NCBI RefSeq assembly: GCF_000214665.1
Contig: NC_015572.1
Coordinates: forward strand, 4,154,001 to 4,218,000
Source of the DNA: Methylomonas methanica MC09
Lineage (GTDB): Bacteria; Pseudomonadota; Gammaproteobacteria; Methylococcales; Methylomonadaceae
Direction: 5' to 3'
Length of the DNA stretch: 64,000 nucleotides
The notes under the pieces were generated by a model. That model saw only the letters and a list, made by a program, of their open reading frames with translations. It was not told where the DNA came from and ran no database searches. This document shows, piece after piece, positions 19,245 through 28,815 of the stretch. Made by a program: the position numbers and the translations under genes. Each line of letters begins with the position of its first letter. The stretch's first letter is position 1.

Positions 19245-20225
19245 TTAAGCGTTGCCGATCGGAAAAGCCAATGTTTCAGCAATCGCATCGCAGCCCGAGA
19301 CTATCATCATCAACCGGTCCAAGCCGATTGCCACGCCACTACAGTCCGGCAGGCCTGCTTTTAAAGCAGCCAGAAACAATTTATCTTTCGCCACGTCCGG
19401 CAGGCTATGCTGACGGCGATGCGCTATTTCGCTGTCAAAACGCGCCTCCTGTTCATCGGCGTCGCACAGTTCAAAAAAACCGTTGCCTAATTCCATTCCG
19501 TTGATAAACACCTCAAATCGCTCTGCCACCCGCGCATCCTCGGGGTTTAGGCGAGCCAACGAAGATTGTACGGCCGGATAGCCGAATACCAAACAAAGGG
19601 TGTCTTCCGGCATTTTATTTTGTACGCAATGGCTGAACAAAAAATCCAACCACAAGGCATGATCGTCGCCGCATATTCCATCGGCTTCAGGGTAATCCTG
19701 ACCGTCTGCGAATTGCCGGTAGGCCCACCTCTCGAAAACCAGGGCATCCAAGCCCGTGTGTTGTGTGAATAGCTGTTGGTAGCTGATACGCAGCACCGAC
19801 AAGCGCTGCAAATCCGGCCCTAACAAGCCGAGCAGCAAGTCCGCGACTTCATCCATTAACTGTTGCAGCGTAAAACCCACCCGATACCATTCCAATATCG
19901 TAAATTCCGGGTTGTGAAAGCGCCCTGTTTCACCGTTGCGAAAGGCTTTGCAGATTTGAAAAATACTGCCGCTACCGGCGGCTAATAAGCGTTTCATGGC
20001 AAACTCGGGCGAAGTTTGCAGAAACAAAGTCTGTGTGGCGGGCGTACGGTGAAACTGGCTGGCGAAAAAATCCAGATTAGGATCGGTGCCGGTAGCGCGG
20101 CATAACAACGGGGTTTCCACTTCCAGCACGTCGCGACACGCAAAAAACTGGCGGATGGCGGCCAGCAGCTGCGCGCGCTGCCGCAACTGCCGGATATCCG
20201 CCACCGGTTGCCAGCTAGCCAGCAC
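19245..20225 (-). CDS. epmA: EF-P lysine-lysyltransferase EpmA
   Basis: A 326-residue class II lysyl-tRNA-synthetase-like enzyme without the anticodon-binding domain. It activates (R)-beta-lysine and joins it to lysine 34 of elongation factor P. Motif 2 (FRNGETGRFHNPEFTILEWY) and motif 3 (SGVAIGLDRLMM) are clear, as is the EMELGNGFFE-like segment GMELGNGFFELCDADEQ. The start is GTG at 20223-20225, overlapping the TAG of efp by one base (TAGTG), so the enzyme is translated in coupling with its substrate. Confidence 0.95.
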   Translation of the reverse strand: MLASWQPVADIRQLRQRAQLLAAIRQFFACRDVLEVETPLLCRATGTDPNLDFFASQFHRTPATQTLFLQTSPEFAMKRLLAAGSGSIFQICKAFRNGETGRFHNPEFTILEWYRVGFTLQQLMDEVADLLLGLLGPDLQRLSVLRISYQQLFTQHTGLDALVFERWAYRQFADGQDYPEADGICGDDHALWLDFLFSHCVQNKMPEDTLCLVFGYPAVQSSLARLNPEDARVAERFEVFINGMELGNGFFELCDADEQEARFDSEIAHRRQHSLPDVAKDKLFLAALKAGLPDCSGVAIGLDRLMMIVSGCDAIAETLAFPIGNA

Positions 20226-20794
20226 TATTCTTTAACGCGGGACACGTACTCGCCGGTACGGGTGTCGACGCGGATCATCTCGCCGATTTGTACAAATAGC
20301 GGTACGCGCACCACGGCACCCGACTCCAGTGTCGCCGGTTTGCCGCCACCGCCCGAGGTGTCGCCTTTCAGACCCGGATCGGTTTCGGTGATGCTTAATT
20401 CAACGAAGTTGGGCGGCGTCACGGACAGCGGAGAATCGTTCCACAAGGTCATGATACAAATATCCTGCTCCTTCAACCATTTAACGGCGTCGGAAACGGC
20501 ATTTTTATCGGCTTGGTATTGTTCATAGGTGTCCGGCACCATAAAATGCCAAAACTCGCCATCGCTATACAGATATTGCATTTCCACATCAACGACATCG
20601 GCACTTTCCACCGTATCGCCGGATTTAAAGGTACGTTCTATTACGCGGCCGGTTTTTAGGTTACGGATTTTGACCCGATTAAAAGCTTGGCCCTTGCCTG
20701 GCTTGACGAACTCGTTCTCGATAATCGAACAAGGATCGTTATCCAGCATAATTTTTAAACCGCCTTTAAACTCGTTGGTGCTATAAGTCGCCAT
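20225..20794 (-). CDS. efp: Elongation factor P
   Basis: A 189-residue translation factor that rescues ribosomes stalled at polyproline. I chose ATG 20794 because GAGG lies before it and because it places the modified lysine at position 34 (KPGKGQAF, 31-38), as in lysylated EF-P proteins; a longer frame from 20812 would add six residues. All three beta-barrel domains are present. The gene is followed by overlapping epmA and is divergent from epmB at 21014, so the substrate and two of the modification enzymes sit together; EpmC (hydroxylase) is not in the window. Confidence 0.97.
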   Translation of the reverse strand: MATYSTNEFKGGLKIMLDNDPCSIIENEFVKPGKGQAFNRVKIRNLKTGRVIERTFKSGDTVESADVVDVEMQYLYSDGEFWHFMVPDTYEQYQADKNAVSDAVKWLKEQDICIMTLWNDSPLSVTPPNFVELSITETDPGLKGDTSGGGGKPATLESGAVVRVPLFVQIGEMIRVDTRTGEYVSRVKE

Positions 20795-21013
20795 TTTTTC
20801 CTCGTGAAACAAAATTAAGTCCGGCGATTATAATGGATAAGGCAGGTCTCAAGAACAAATATAGCCCGAAAGTGTGGGATTTTTGTTTCGCCGCAACATG
20901 CGAAAATAAGTGTCAAACGCGCGATGGCGGTTTTTCGTTTGCATGAGGCATGAGCGATAAATGCCACCGCGCCGCGAAACCGCCTTGTTATTTTTTCAAA
21001 AACCGGAGTCGTA

Positions 21014-22000
21014 TTGAATACCCATCTCCCCCTCTGGCAACGCCAACTTGCCGAGGCTTTTTCCAGTGTCGCGGACTTATGCCGATACCTGCAACTCGAC
21101 CCTGCCAGTTTGCCTTTATTACCTCACTGTAAGGACTTTGCGCTGCGAGTGCCGCGCGGGTTTGCCGATTGCATGGTAGCGGGCGATCCGAACGACCCGC
21201 TATTAAGACAGATTCTGCCCCTGCAAGACGAGTTGGAGCATTACCCCGGTTTCAGCCATGATCCGGTAGGCGATTTAAATGCCGTGGCCGAAGCGGGCGT
21301 TATACATAAATACCAGGGCCGGGTTTTATTGATTTGCACCGGCGCTTGCGCAATCAATTGCCGCTACTGTTTTCGCCGGCATTTTCCCTATGCGGATCAA
21401 CAACTTTCCAAGCAAAAGCTGCAACAGGCCTTGACCTACATAGCCGCCCGACCGGAGATATCGGAAGTCATATTGAGCGGCGGCGACCCATTGCTACTGA
21501 AAGACGATAAACTCAGTTATTTGCTGGAAGCGGTTTCCGAAATTTCCCATGTTCGGCGCATCCGCATTCATAGCCGTATTCCGGTAGTCTTGCCGGCCCG
21601 TGTTAATCCCGATTTGCTGGAGACGCTACACAAGCTGCCGCAACCCGTAGTACTGGTACTGCACGCCAATCATGCCAACGAATTAAGCGAGGAAGTCGCC
21701 AATGCTTGTAGAAGCCTGAAGCAGCAGAATGTCACTTTGCTGAATCAAAGCGTCCTACTACAAGGTATCAACGACGATAGCCAAACCTTGCTACAGTTAA
21801 ATGAAAAACTGTTTAGTTTAGGCGTTTTACCTTATTACCTGCATTGTCTGGATCGAGCTAAAGGTGTAGGCCATTTTGAAGTGCCCGAAAAGCAAGCACT
21901 GGCGTTGATGCAAAGCCTGCAGGAACAGTTACCCGGCTACCTAGTACCCAAACTGGTCAAGGAACAAGCCGGAGCCGCACATAAAATTCGCTTGGCTTAA
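21014..22000 (+). CDS. epmB: EF-P (R)-beta-lysine 2,3-aminomutase EpmB
   Basis: A 328-residue radical SAM enzyme of the KamA family that converts (S)-alpha-lysine to (R)-beta-lysine for EF-P modification. The [4Fe-4S]-binding cysteines are C112, C116 and C119 in the CxxxCxxC motif ACAINCRYC, followed by GGDPLLLKDD. It is shorter than the catabolic lysine 2,3-aminomutases, as expected for EpmB. The start is TTG at 21014 with GGAG five bases before it. It is divergent from efp-epmA across a 219-base gap. Confidence 0.94.
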   Translation: MNTHLPLWQRQLAEAFSSVADLCRYLQLDPASLPLLPHCKDFALRVPRGFADCMVAGDPNDPLLRQILPLQDELEHYPGFSHDPVGDLNAVAEAGVIHKYQGRVLLICTGACAINCRYCFRRHFPYADQQLSKQKLQQALTYIAARPEISEVILSGGDPLLLKDDKLSYLLEAVSEISHVRRIRIHSRIPVVLPARVNPDLLETLHKLPQPVVLVLHANHANELSEEVANACRSLKQQNVTLLNQSVLLQGINDDSQTLLQLNEKLFSLGVLPYYLHCLDRAKGVGHFEVPEKQALALMQSLQEQLPGYLVPKLVKEQAGAAHKIRLA

Positions 22001-22077
22001 CAATTACACTTAAAGGTGGATTGTTCTGTTGCCGGTGGGAAGGTAACATTGAGCACTTGGTTAAATTTAGGACGAAA

Positions 22078-25000
22078 ATGACGCCCGACTCCGCGCCGCG
22101 CCGCGCCGCTCACCCAGTTTTACCGTTAATTGCCGCGGCAATCTTGTTTGTAGCGGCAACCAGTGTTGGCGCCTACCAACATTTTAACGATACATCCTAT
22201 TTGATTTGGTTGCAGCTTAGCTTATCGGGAACAGGATTCATTTGTCTTATCCGCGGAATATTGCTTGGCTCCCGCCAAGCCGCGGCGCCAAACATCGAAA
22301 CCGGTATTTGCTTCACCCGCTTACCGCAGCCGGCCATGGTCGTGGATCGGCACGGTATTATTCGTGGCATCAACCAAGCGGCCGCCCAGCTAGTCGACAG
22401 ATCACCCGACAGATTGGTTAACCAGCCGGTTCATGAGTTGTTTCACCCTCCGCTTTCCAAACAAGACTGCCCGCTTTGCCGACACATTGCCGCCGGCCAG
22501 GAACTGGCCGCGACCGATTTTGCCTTTCCTGAACAGCACTGGCAGCAAATTTCACTAAGCACCCTACCTCTAAACGATCCGGACCAATTACTCCAATTAC
22601 ATTTTGATATCACTGCCCGCAAAAAAATCGAGCGGCGACTGGCCTTGGTCATTGACGGTGCGGAATTAGGCTATTGGGACTGGAATTATGTAACCGGCAA
22701 ACATGAAGTGAATCAACGCTGGCTGGATATGTTGGGGTTAGCAGAGGATGAATTGGATAATTACATCAAGGACTGGGAGCATAGAATTCACCCCGAAGAT
22801 CGAGACCGGGTTCGCAATACGATATTAGCCCACATCGCTTCCGGATCAGCCTATGTAGTGGAGTTTCGCATGCTACACAAAAGCGGCCGCTGGGTATGGA
22901 TACAAGGCTCCGGTTCGGTAGTGGAACAAGACCCTGTCACATGCCAAGCCACCCGTTTATGCGGCACCCATCAAAACATCACGGCCCGCAAACAATTTGA
23001 ACAAAACCTGCAAGCCGCTTATCAGGTAATCAGCCAAAGTCCTTCCGTGGTTCTTAAATGGAGTTGTCGGGAGGGGCTTCCCATTGAATTTGCTACCGAC
23101 AATGTCGGGCGCCTGTTGGACTATAGTGAACAGCACTTAGTAACCGGAAAGGTGCGCTACCTGAATTTGATCCATCCGGATGATATCACCACATTTCGCG
23201 CAGAACTGGAAAACTCCAGTAACAATCCGGAATGTTCCGATATCGTTCATCAACCTTATCGTATCATTACCGGCATCGGCAGCATAAAGTGGGTACAAGA
23301 TCATAAAGTCATCGGCCGCGATGACCAGGGCCAAGTCATCGGTTATCAGGGATTGGTAACCGATATTACTCGCCAACGCCAGCAAAACAGCGCTATTCGA
23401 AATATTATATCCGGCTCGTTGGAAAGTACCCCCGATGCCATACTGGATAATTTCTCCCTGCTGGCGGCGGAAACGTTGGCGGCCGATTACACCGTAATCG
23501 GGGAAGCCACGCTGGACGGCATCTGCAAAACCCTGTCGTTTTGCGCCTTGAATAAATCCGACCATCCCTCCCCCTACGTGATGCATCCAAGCGTTTACGC
23601 TCATCTGTCGGCTGGTGCAATCTGCAGTCATAAGCAGCTGGTTTACCATTATTTCTCCGACGACAAATGGCTGATCAATCACGGCATTCAAGGCTTCATA
23701 GGCATACCGATGCAAAACGACCGCCAGCGCGTTTGCGGCTATGTAGTAGCTCTCTACCGCCACCCCATTCCCGACCTGCAATTTGCCGAAGACATACTGA
23801 AACTGTTTGCAGCCCAAATCACCTCGGAACTGGAACGCAGTCAAGCCATACATGCACTGGAAGTTCAAAAACAACGCTTGGTCGATGCGCAGAGCATCTC
23901 TCATATTGGCGATTGGCAATGGCATTGGTCCGACAACCATTTCAGCTGGTCCGAAGAAATGTATCGCATTACCGGCACGCACAGAAGCAGCTTCATCCCC
24001 TCTTTCGCCAGCTTTCTGACGCAATTAGTGCACCCCGACGATAGAAATATTTACAAAACAGCGCTCCAAAGTACCCACAATAACGACAGCGTCGATTTCA
24101 AGCACCGCATCGTGTTAAACAATGGCGAAATCCGCCATGTCCATCAACGCGGCAAAGTGATTCGGGACGACCGGCATCGCGCTAACGGTATTCAAGGCAC
24201 CATGCAAGACATCACGGAACGCCTTAAAACCGAGCAACGTCTGCTGGAGGCCAAGCAGGAAGCGGAGAAAGCCACCCAAGTGAAATCCGAATTTCTGGCC
24301 AATATGAGTCACGAAATTCGTACGCCGATGAACGCTATCGTCGGACTGGTGGAGCTGTGTTTGAACAGCGATATCAGCTCCAAACAACGCGATTACCTGG
24401 AACGTGTCGAAACAGCTGCTCATGGCCTGACGAATTTAATCGACGATATTCTGGATTTTTCAAAAATGGAATCCGGCAAGCTGCGCCTTGACGCAGTGCC
24501 CTTCGTTCTGGAAGAGATGCTGGACCAAGTTTTTTCGACCATGGCCGAATTATGCCGGCGCAAGCAACTCAAATTAATCAGACCCAGTATCGACCAGGAC
24601 TACCACGCCGTGATGGGCGATCCGCAACGTTTACGGCAAGTCTTGATCAATCTGATTGGGAACGCCATCAAATTCACCGAACGCGGACAAATCGAAGTAT
24701 CCTTCACGGAACTGCAACGCACTGATAAACATACGACGCTGGAGTTTTGCATCACAGACACCGGCATCGGCATGACCGAACAGCAACAAACCCGACTATT
24801 TAAAGCCTTCAGCCAGGGCGACAGCAGCGTGACCCGCACCTACGGCGGTACCGGTTTGGGTTTGGCGATCAGCAAACAACTGATTGAACAAATGGGCGGT
24901 GCCATAAGCGTTAAGAGCCAGGAGCAAAAAGGTTCCTGCTTTAGCTTTACGGTTACCTTAGGGCTTACGGATATTAAGCGATTGCGTCTATCCAGCCCGC

Positions 25001-26061
25001 GTCCCGACATCGATACCCGGCGGTTACACCACATTCGCGGCGCCCGTATCCTGTTGGTCGAAGACAACGAAGTCAATCGCATTGTCGCCATAGAATTATT
25101 GACTCAAGCCCATTTACAAGTGGATACCGCCGAAAACGGCGAAATCGCTCTGTTGAAACTCAAGCAAACCCAATACGATTGCGTCTTGATGGACGTGCAG
25201 ATGCCGGTAATGGATGGCTATGAAACCACCCGATGCCTGCGTAAGCAGCCGGATTGCACTAATCTGCCCGTCATTGCCATGACGGCTAATGTTATGAATG
25301 TCGATCGAGACAAATGCCTGGAAGCCGGCATGGATGACTTCATAGGCAAACCAATAATGCCGGGAATTTTATATGCGGCTTTAACCAAGTGGATAAAACC
25401 CAGAGACAACGGCGATATGCCTACCGAGAGATCGCCAGACCATGTGGAAGAAATCCCCTTCTTGTATGGCATCAACAGCCAACTGGGCTTGCAACACACC
25501 GCCGGCGACAAAGCCGTTTATCGGAAAGTTTTACAAAAATTCGCTACGAATCATGCCAATAGCATGAACGAAATATCAGAGGCCCTAACGACAGAAAACT
25601 TGTCAGCGGCACGGCAACTGGTTCACACGCTTAAAGGCTTGGCGGGCTCTTTAGGCGCCAATTCCTTGCAGGGCCATTTGCAGAGACTGGAGGAATCACT
25701 TGCCGAGCAAGGCACTAACATTCAGAATGCACCCACCATAAACAAACTGATTAACCTAGCAGCCCAAGAACTTAGCCGAGTTATCAACAGCATACAAAGC
25801 ACTATTCCGGCTTTAGAACCTGACTTTAAACATAAGCAAAAATTTTCATCGAGCGAAATCCAACATCAATTACGTATTTTGCTGGATAAATTGCAGGCCT
25901 TTGATTCAGACGCCGACCAACAATTGGATTTTATTTTGTCCGGTATTTACGATCCATTACTCATTGACACATTGACATCAGTCCGCAAGCAAATAGCCCA
26001 ATATCAATTTGTAGAGGCTGCTTTAGCGGTACGGCCACTTATAGATTCCCCGGAACGATAG
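22078..26061 (+). CDS. Hybrid sensor histidine kinase (PAS/GAF-HisKA-HATPase-REC-Hpt)
   Basis: A 1327-residue inner-membrane kinase. I start at ATG 22078, which has AGGA seven bases upstream and is followed by two hydrophobic segments (about 17-40 and 43-66). Sensory PAS modules occupy about 85-450, a GAF-like domain about 465-605, and another PAS about 615-720. The kinase core has the phospho-acceptor histidine at about 745 (NMSHEIRTPMNA), then an ATP-binding domain with GNAIKFTE, DTGIGM and GGTGLGLAIS. A receiver domain has D at about 1039 (LMDVQMPVMDGYE) and an Hpt domain has H at about 1183 (LVHTLKGLAGSLGA). The phosphorelay probably ends in the REC-GGDEF protein encoded three bases downstream. 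Confidence 0.94.
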   Translation: MTPDSAPRRAAHPVLPLIAAAILFVAATSVGAYQHFNDTSYLIWLQLSLSGTGFICLIRGILLGSRQAAAPNIETGICFTRLPQPAMVVDRHGIIRGINQAAAQLVDRSPDRLVNQPVHELFHPPLSKQDCPLCRHIAAGQELAATDFAFPEQHWQQISLSTLPLNDPDQLLQLHFDITARKKIERRLALVIDGAELGYWDWNYVTGKHEVNQRWLDMLGLAEDELDNYIKDWEHRIHPEDRDRVRNTILAHIASGSAYVVEFRMLHKSGRWVWIQGSGSVVEQDPVTCQATRLCGTHQNITARKQFEQNLQAAYQVISQSPSVVLKWSCREGLPIEFATDNVGRLLDYSEQHLVTGKVRYLNLIHPDDITTFRAELENSSNNPECSDIVHQPYRIITGIGSIKWVQDHKVIGRDDQGQVIGYQGLVTDITRQRQQNSAIRNIISGSLESTPDAILDNFSLLAAETLAADYTVIGEATLDGICKTLSFCALNKSDHPSPYVMHPSVYAHLSAGAICSHKQLVYHYFSDDKWLINHGIQGFIGIPMQNDRQRVCGYVVALYRHPIPDLQFAEDILKLFAAQITSELERSQAIHALEVQKQRLVDAQSISHIGDWQWHWSDNHFSWSEEMYRITGTHRSSFIPSFASFLTQLVHPDDRNIYKTALQSTHNNDSVDFKHRIVLNNGEIRHVHQRGKVIRDDRHRANGIQGTMQDITERLKTEQRLLEAKQEAEKATQVKSEFLANMSHEIRTPMNAIVGLVELCLNSDISSKQRDYLERVETAAHGLTNLIDDILDFSKMESGKLRLDAVPFVLEEMLDQVFSTMAELCRRKQLKLIRPSIDQDYHAVMGDPQRLRQVLINLIGNAIKFTERGQIEVSFTELQRTDKHTTLEFCITDTGIGMTEQQQTRLFKAFSQGDSSVTRTYGGTGLGLAISKQLIEQMGGAISVKSQEQKGSCFSFTVTLGLTDIKRLRLSSPRPDIDTRRLHHIRGARILLVEDNEVNRIVAIELLTQAHLQVDTAENGEIALLKLKQTQYDCVLMDVQMPVMDGYETTRCLRKQPDCTNLPVIAMTANVMNVDRDKCLEAGMDDFIGKPIMPGILYAALTKWIKPRDNGDMPTERSPDHVEEIPFLYGINSQLGLQHTAGDKAVYRKVLQKFATNHANSMNEISEALTTENLSAARQLVHTLKGLAGSLGANSLQGHLQRLEESLAEQGTNIQNAPTINKLINLAAQELSRVINSIQSTIPALEPDFKHKQKFSSSEIQHQLRILLDKLQAFDSDADQQLDFILSGIYDPLLIDTLTSVRKQIAQYQFVEAALAVRPLIDSPER

Positions 26062-26063
26062 GT

Positions 26064-26990
26064 ATGAATAATAAAGCCGATCACACCATTCTCGCAGTCG
26101 ACGATAGTCCGGAAAACCTTGATTTGATTAAAAATATCCTCGAGCCCCACTACTCTGTGAAAGTAGCGCCGAGCGGTCAATTGGCATTGCACATTGCCCG
26201 CAGCCAAAAGCCCGATTTGATTCTATTGGATATAATGCTGGATGACATTAACGGCTACGATATTTGCCACCAACTGAAATCGGACAACGACACCCGTAAC
26301 ATCCCGGTAATATTTCTAACGGCCAAACGCTCGGAAGCCGATGAGGTGCAAGGATTTAAAATCGGCGGCTGCGACTACATCACCAAACCGTTTTCGCCGG
26401 CCATAGTGCTGGCACGTGTAAAGACCCAGATACAGTTAAAAGCCAAAACCGATCTATTGGAAAAATTAGCCTCGCTGGATGGCTTAACCGAAATCCCTAA
26501 CCGGCGCGCATTTGACTCGGCCCTGGAGCGACAATTCAACCAAGCCAAGCGCGTAGCCAGTCCGCTTTCGCTGATGATCGTCGATATCGATAATTTCAAA
26601 ATGTTTAACGATCAATACGGTCATCCGCTGGGAGACGAATGTTTAAGACGGGTAGCCAATGCGTTTGTCAACCATACCCAGCGTCCTGAAGACTTAGTTG
26701 CGCGCTTGGGCGGCGAGGAGTTTGCCATTCTATTGCCGAACACCGACAATATGGGCGCCGTAATGCGGGCCGAGCAGTATAGACTTGCAGTGGAATACCT
26801 TAAAATCCAACACGCCAACGCCAGCGAAATTCCCTATGTAACGGTTTCTATCGGCGTCAGTACCATTATCGCCAATACCACCGATCGTTTTGACGGCTTG
26901 ATGCAAGCGGCCGATGACGCTTTGTATCGCGCTAAAAAACAGGGACGGAACCGGGTTTGCTGTGAAAACCTATCGCCCCAAACTCGTTAA
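26064..26990 (+). CDS. Response regulator with diguanylate cyclase output (REC-GGDEF)
   Basis: A 308-residue regulator expected to make cyclic di-GMP on phosphorylation. The receiver domain has AVDDSPENLDLI, the acceptor D56 in LLDIMLDDINGYD and the conserved lysine in YITKPF. The GGDEF domain has GGEEF at 216-220 and the RxxD inhibitory site at 207-210. It starts two bases after the stop of the hybrid kinase, with GATAGGT before the ATG, so the pair forms one operon. The protein at 145-1065 is a close paralogue in the same arrangement. Confidence 0.94.
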   Translation: MNNKADHTILAVDDSPENLDLIKNILEPHYSVKVAPSGQLALHIARSQKPDLILLDIMLDDINGYDICHQLKSDNDTRNIPVIFLTAKRSEADEVQGFKIGGCDYITKPFSPAIVLARVKTQIQLKAKTDLLEKLASLDGLTEIPNRRAFDSALERQFNQAKRVASPLSLMIVDIDNFKMFNDQYGHPLGDECLRRVANAFVNHTQRPEDLVARLGGEEFAILLPNTDNMGAVMRAEQYRLAVEYLKIQHANASEIPYVTVSIGVSTIIANTTDRFDGLMQAADDALYRAKKQGRNRVCCENLSPQTR

Positions 26991-27070
26991 ACAAGCAATG
27001 CCATCCTTTAAAGCGATTATCCGTTTATAATCGATCCCACGGCCACTGCCCCATTTGAACGTTACCGGTT

Positions 27071-27775
27071 ATGCACCTTTATTTAGATTTCAACGCGTCT
27101 TATCTCGCCGCATTTTTTATCGGCTTATTCAGCAGCCTGCATTGCATCGGCATGTGCGGCTCAATTATAGGTACTCTAACCTATAGTCTGAGCCAGGAAC
27201 TCAGAAACAACAAACGGATATTGTTCAGTATCGTCCTGAGCTACAACCTTGGCCGCATTGCCAGTTATGCCATTGCCGGCGCAGTCGTCGGCTTTCTCAG
27301 CCTGCCCTTCACCGAAGGCCAGGCACACCGAATTTTACAGCTGGCATCCGGCGCGATCATGGCGAGTGCCGGGCTATATATCGGCGGCTGGTTTCCTCGT
27401 TTTGCGTATATCGAAAAAATAGGCTCGCGCTTTTGGAAACTGATAGAACCCTTTGGTCGCCGGTTAATCCCGGTTAAAACCCGCACCCAAGCGATTTTGT
27501 TCGGCATGGTCTGGGGGTGGTTGCCCTGCGGGCTGATTTATACAGCCCTGGCTTTGGCGGCCACCACCGGTAATGTCATGCACAGCTCCATGACCATGCT
27601 GGCATTTGGATTAGGTACTTTACCTGCCGTGGTTGGAGTCGGTATAATGACCTCATTATTGGCGAGGCTATCCAAAGCTCGGCGCTTCAAGCAAATAGTA
27701 GGCGTATTATTTATAATCTTTGCCTTACTAGCCGTATTCCCATGGCTTAACCCGATGCGTGTTGAACACATCTGA
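27071..27775 (+). CDS. TauE/SafE-like (DsbD_2/UreH-type) membrane protein
   Basis: A 234-residue inner-membrane protein with about six hydrophobic segments. Two conserved cysteine motifs stand out: GLFSSLHCIGMCGSIIG near the N-terminus and GMVWGWLPCGLIYTALALAA in the middle; the pair is typical of the DsbD_2-type family often found with cytochrome oxidase or copper-handling genes. The function is inferred as thiol or metal (possibly copper) handling across the membrane and is not established. No oxidase gene is adjacent. The sigma-54 activator gene starts 20 bases downstream. Confidence 0.75.
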   Translation: MHLYLDFNASYLAAFFIGLFSSLHCIGMCGSIIGTLTYSLSQELRNNKRILFSIVLSYNLGRIASYAIAGAVVGFLSLPFTEGQAHRILQLASGAIMASAGLYIGGWFPRFAYIEKIGSRFWKLIEPFGRRLIPVKTRTQAILFGMVWGWLPCGLIYTALALAATTGNVMHSSMTMLAFGLGTLPAVVGVGIMTSLLARLSKARRFKQIVGVLFIIFALLAVFPWLNPMRVEHI

Positions 27776-27795
27776 CGTTTTGAGAGGTTTTTACA

Positions 27796-28767
27796 GTGGA
27801 TAATTTCAGTTCTATTATTGGTCAATCCCCTGCTCTGGAAGCATTGATTCGTAGTGCCCGCATGGTCGCTGCCACCGATGTAACCGTGCTAATCAAAGGA
27901 GAAACCGGCACTGGAAAGGAAGTCCTAGCAAGCGCCATTCAAAAGGACAGCCCCAGAGCCGGCAAACCGTTCGTTACCCTTAACTGCGCCGCATTACCGG
28001 AAGGCCTGGTGGAATCCGAGATTTTCGGCCATAAAAAAGGCGCTTTTACCGGCGCTACTTCAGACAAACAAGGTTTGTTTCAAGCGGCCGATGGCGGCAC
28101 CCTGTTTTTAGACGAGATCAACTCTCTCCCGTTAACCATCCAATCCAAGTTACTGCGGTTTTTGGAATCCGGCGAATGTCTCCCTGTCGGCGGCACCAAG
28201 CCTTATCACGTAAATGTCCGCGTAATTGCGGCCACTAACTCCGATTTAACAACACAAATCGAAGCGGGCGAATTTCGCCGCGACTTGTACTTTCGCCTGA
28301 ATGTCGTTCCGCTGGAATTACCTGCCCTGCATGAACGCAGTGAAGATATTGAAATTTTGGCTAAACATTTTTTCGCCCACTTTTCCGAAGCACACTCGCT
28401 GCAATCGCCTACCTTTAGCAAACAGGCACTTAAAGCACTTAAAACGCACAAATGGCCGGGCAATGTCCGCGAATTACGTAACTTGTGCGAGCGCTTGAGT
28501 ATTTTGTTGGCCGGCAGAGTAATCGAACCGGAAAATTTGCCGCACGAATTCACTCACGGTAAGGAAACAAGCAGCACCGCAACGACCGTAGCAACGGATT
28601 TCAGATTACCCGAAACCGGCCTGCAACTGGATGCGCTTGAAGCTAATATGATCCACCAAGCCCTGACTCGCACCAACGGCAACCGCAGCAAATCAGCCAG
28701 ACTGCTGGGCATCTCAAGAGACACCCTGCTATACCGCATTCAAAAGCACGGCTTGGCAACCCATTAA
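27796..28767 (+). CDS. Sigma-54-dependent transcriptional activator lacking an N-terminal sensor domain
   Basis: A 323-residue bacterial enhancer-binding protein. The AAA+ domain begins almost at the N-terminus (about 4-230), with Walker A GETGTGKE, the sigma-54 contact loop GAFTGAT, Walker B GGTLFLDEI and the arginine-finger region FRRDLYFRLNV. A Fis-type helix-turn-helix forms the C-terminus (NRSKSARLLGISRDTLLYRI). With no receiver, GAF or PAS domain, it must be controlled by expression, by a partner protein as in PspF, or by being constitutive. The start is GTG with GAGAGG ahead. It probably shares a transcript with the preceding membrane-protein gene and ends at a hairpin. Confidence 0.92.
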   Translation: MDNFSSIIGQSPALEALIRSARMVAATDVTVLIKGETGTGKEVLASAIQKDSPRAGKPFVTLNCAALPEGLVESEIFGHKKGAFTGATSDKQGLFQAADGGTLFLDEINSLPLTIQSKLLRFLESGECLPVGGTKPYHVNVRVIAATNSDLTTQIEAGEFRRDLYFRLNVVPLELPALHERSEDIEILAKHFFAHFSEAHSLQSPTFSKQALKALKTHKWPGNVRELRNLCERLSILLAGRVIEPENLPHEFTHGKETSSTATTVATDFRLPETGLQLDALEANMIHQALTRTNGNRSKSARLLGISRDTLLYRIQKHGLATH

Positions 28768-28777
28768 ACCTCTATCG

Positions 28778-28804
28778 AAGTTGCGGAGATAACTTCCGCA
28801 ACTT
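28778..28804 (+). terminator. Hairpin after the sigma-54 activator gene
   Basis: AAGTTGCGGA at 28778-28787 pairs with TCCGCAACTT at 28795-28804 around a 7-base loop, ten bases after the stop codon. The following bases (TCCTT) are only partly U-rich, and the minus strand has no long U run either. It may serve both this gene and the convergent phosphatase gene that ends at 28816. Confidence 0.6.
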
Positions 28805-28815
28805 TCCTTAAAACT

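Noticed and set aside
23137..24024. A 295-codon frame antisense to the hybrid kinase
   Set aside because: It lies wholly inside a well-supported gene, has no ribosome site or family features, and is explained by codon bias of the sense strand.
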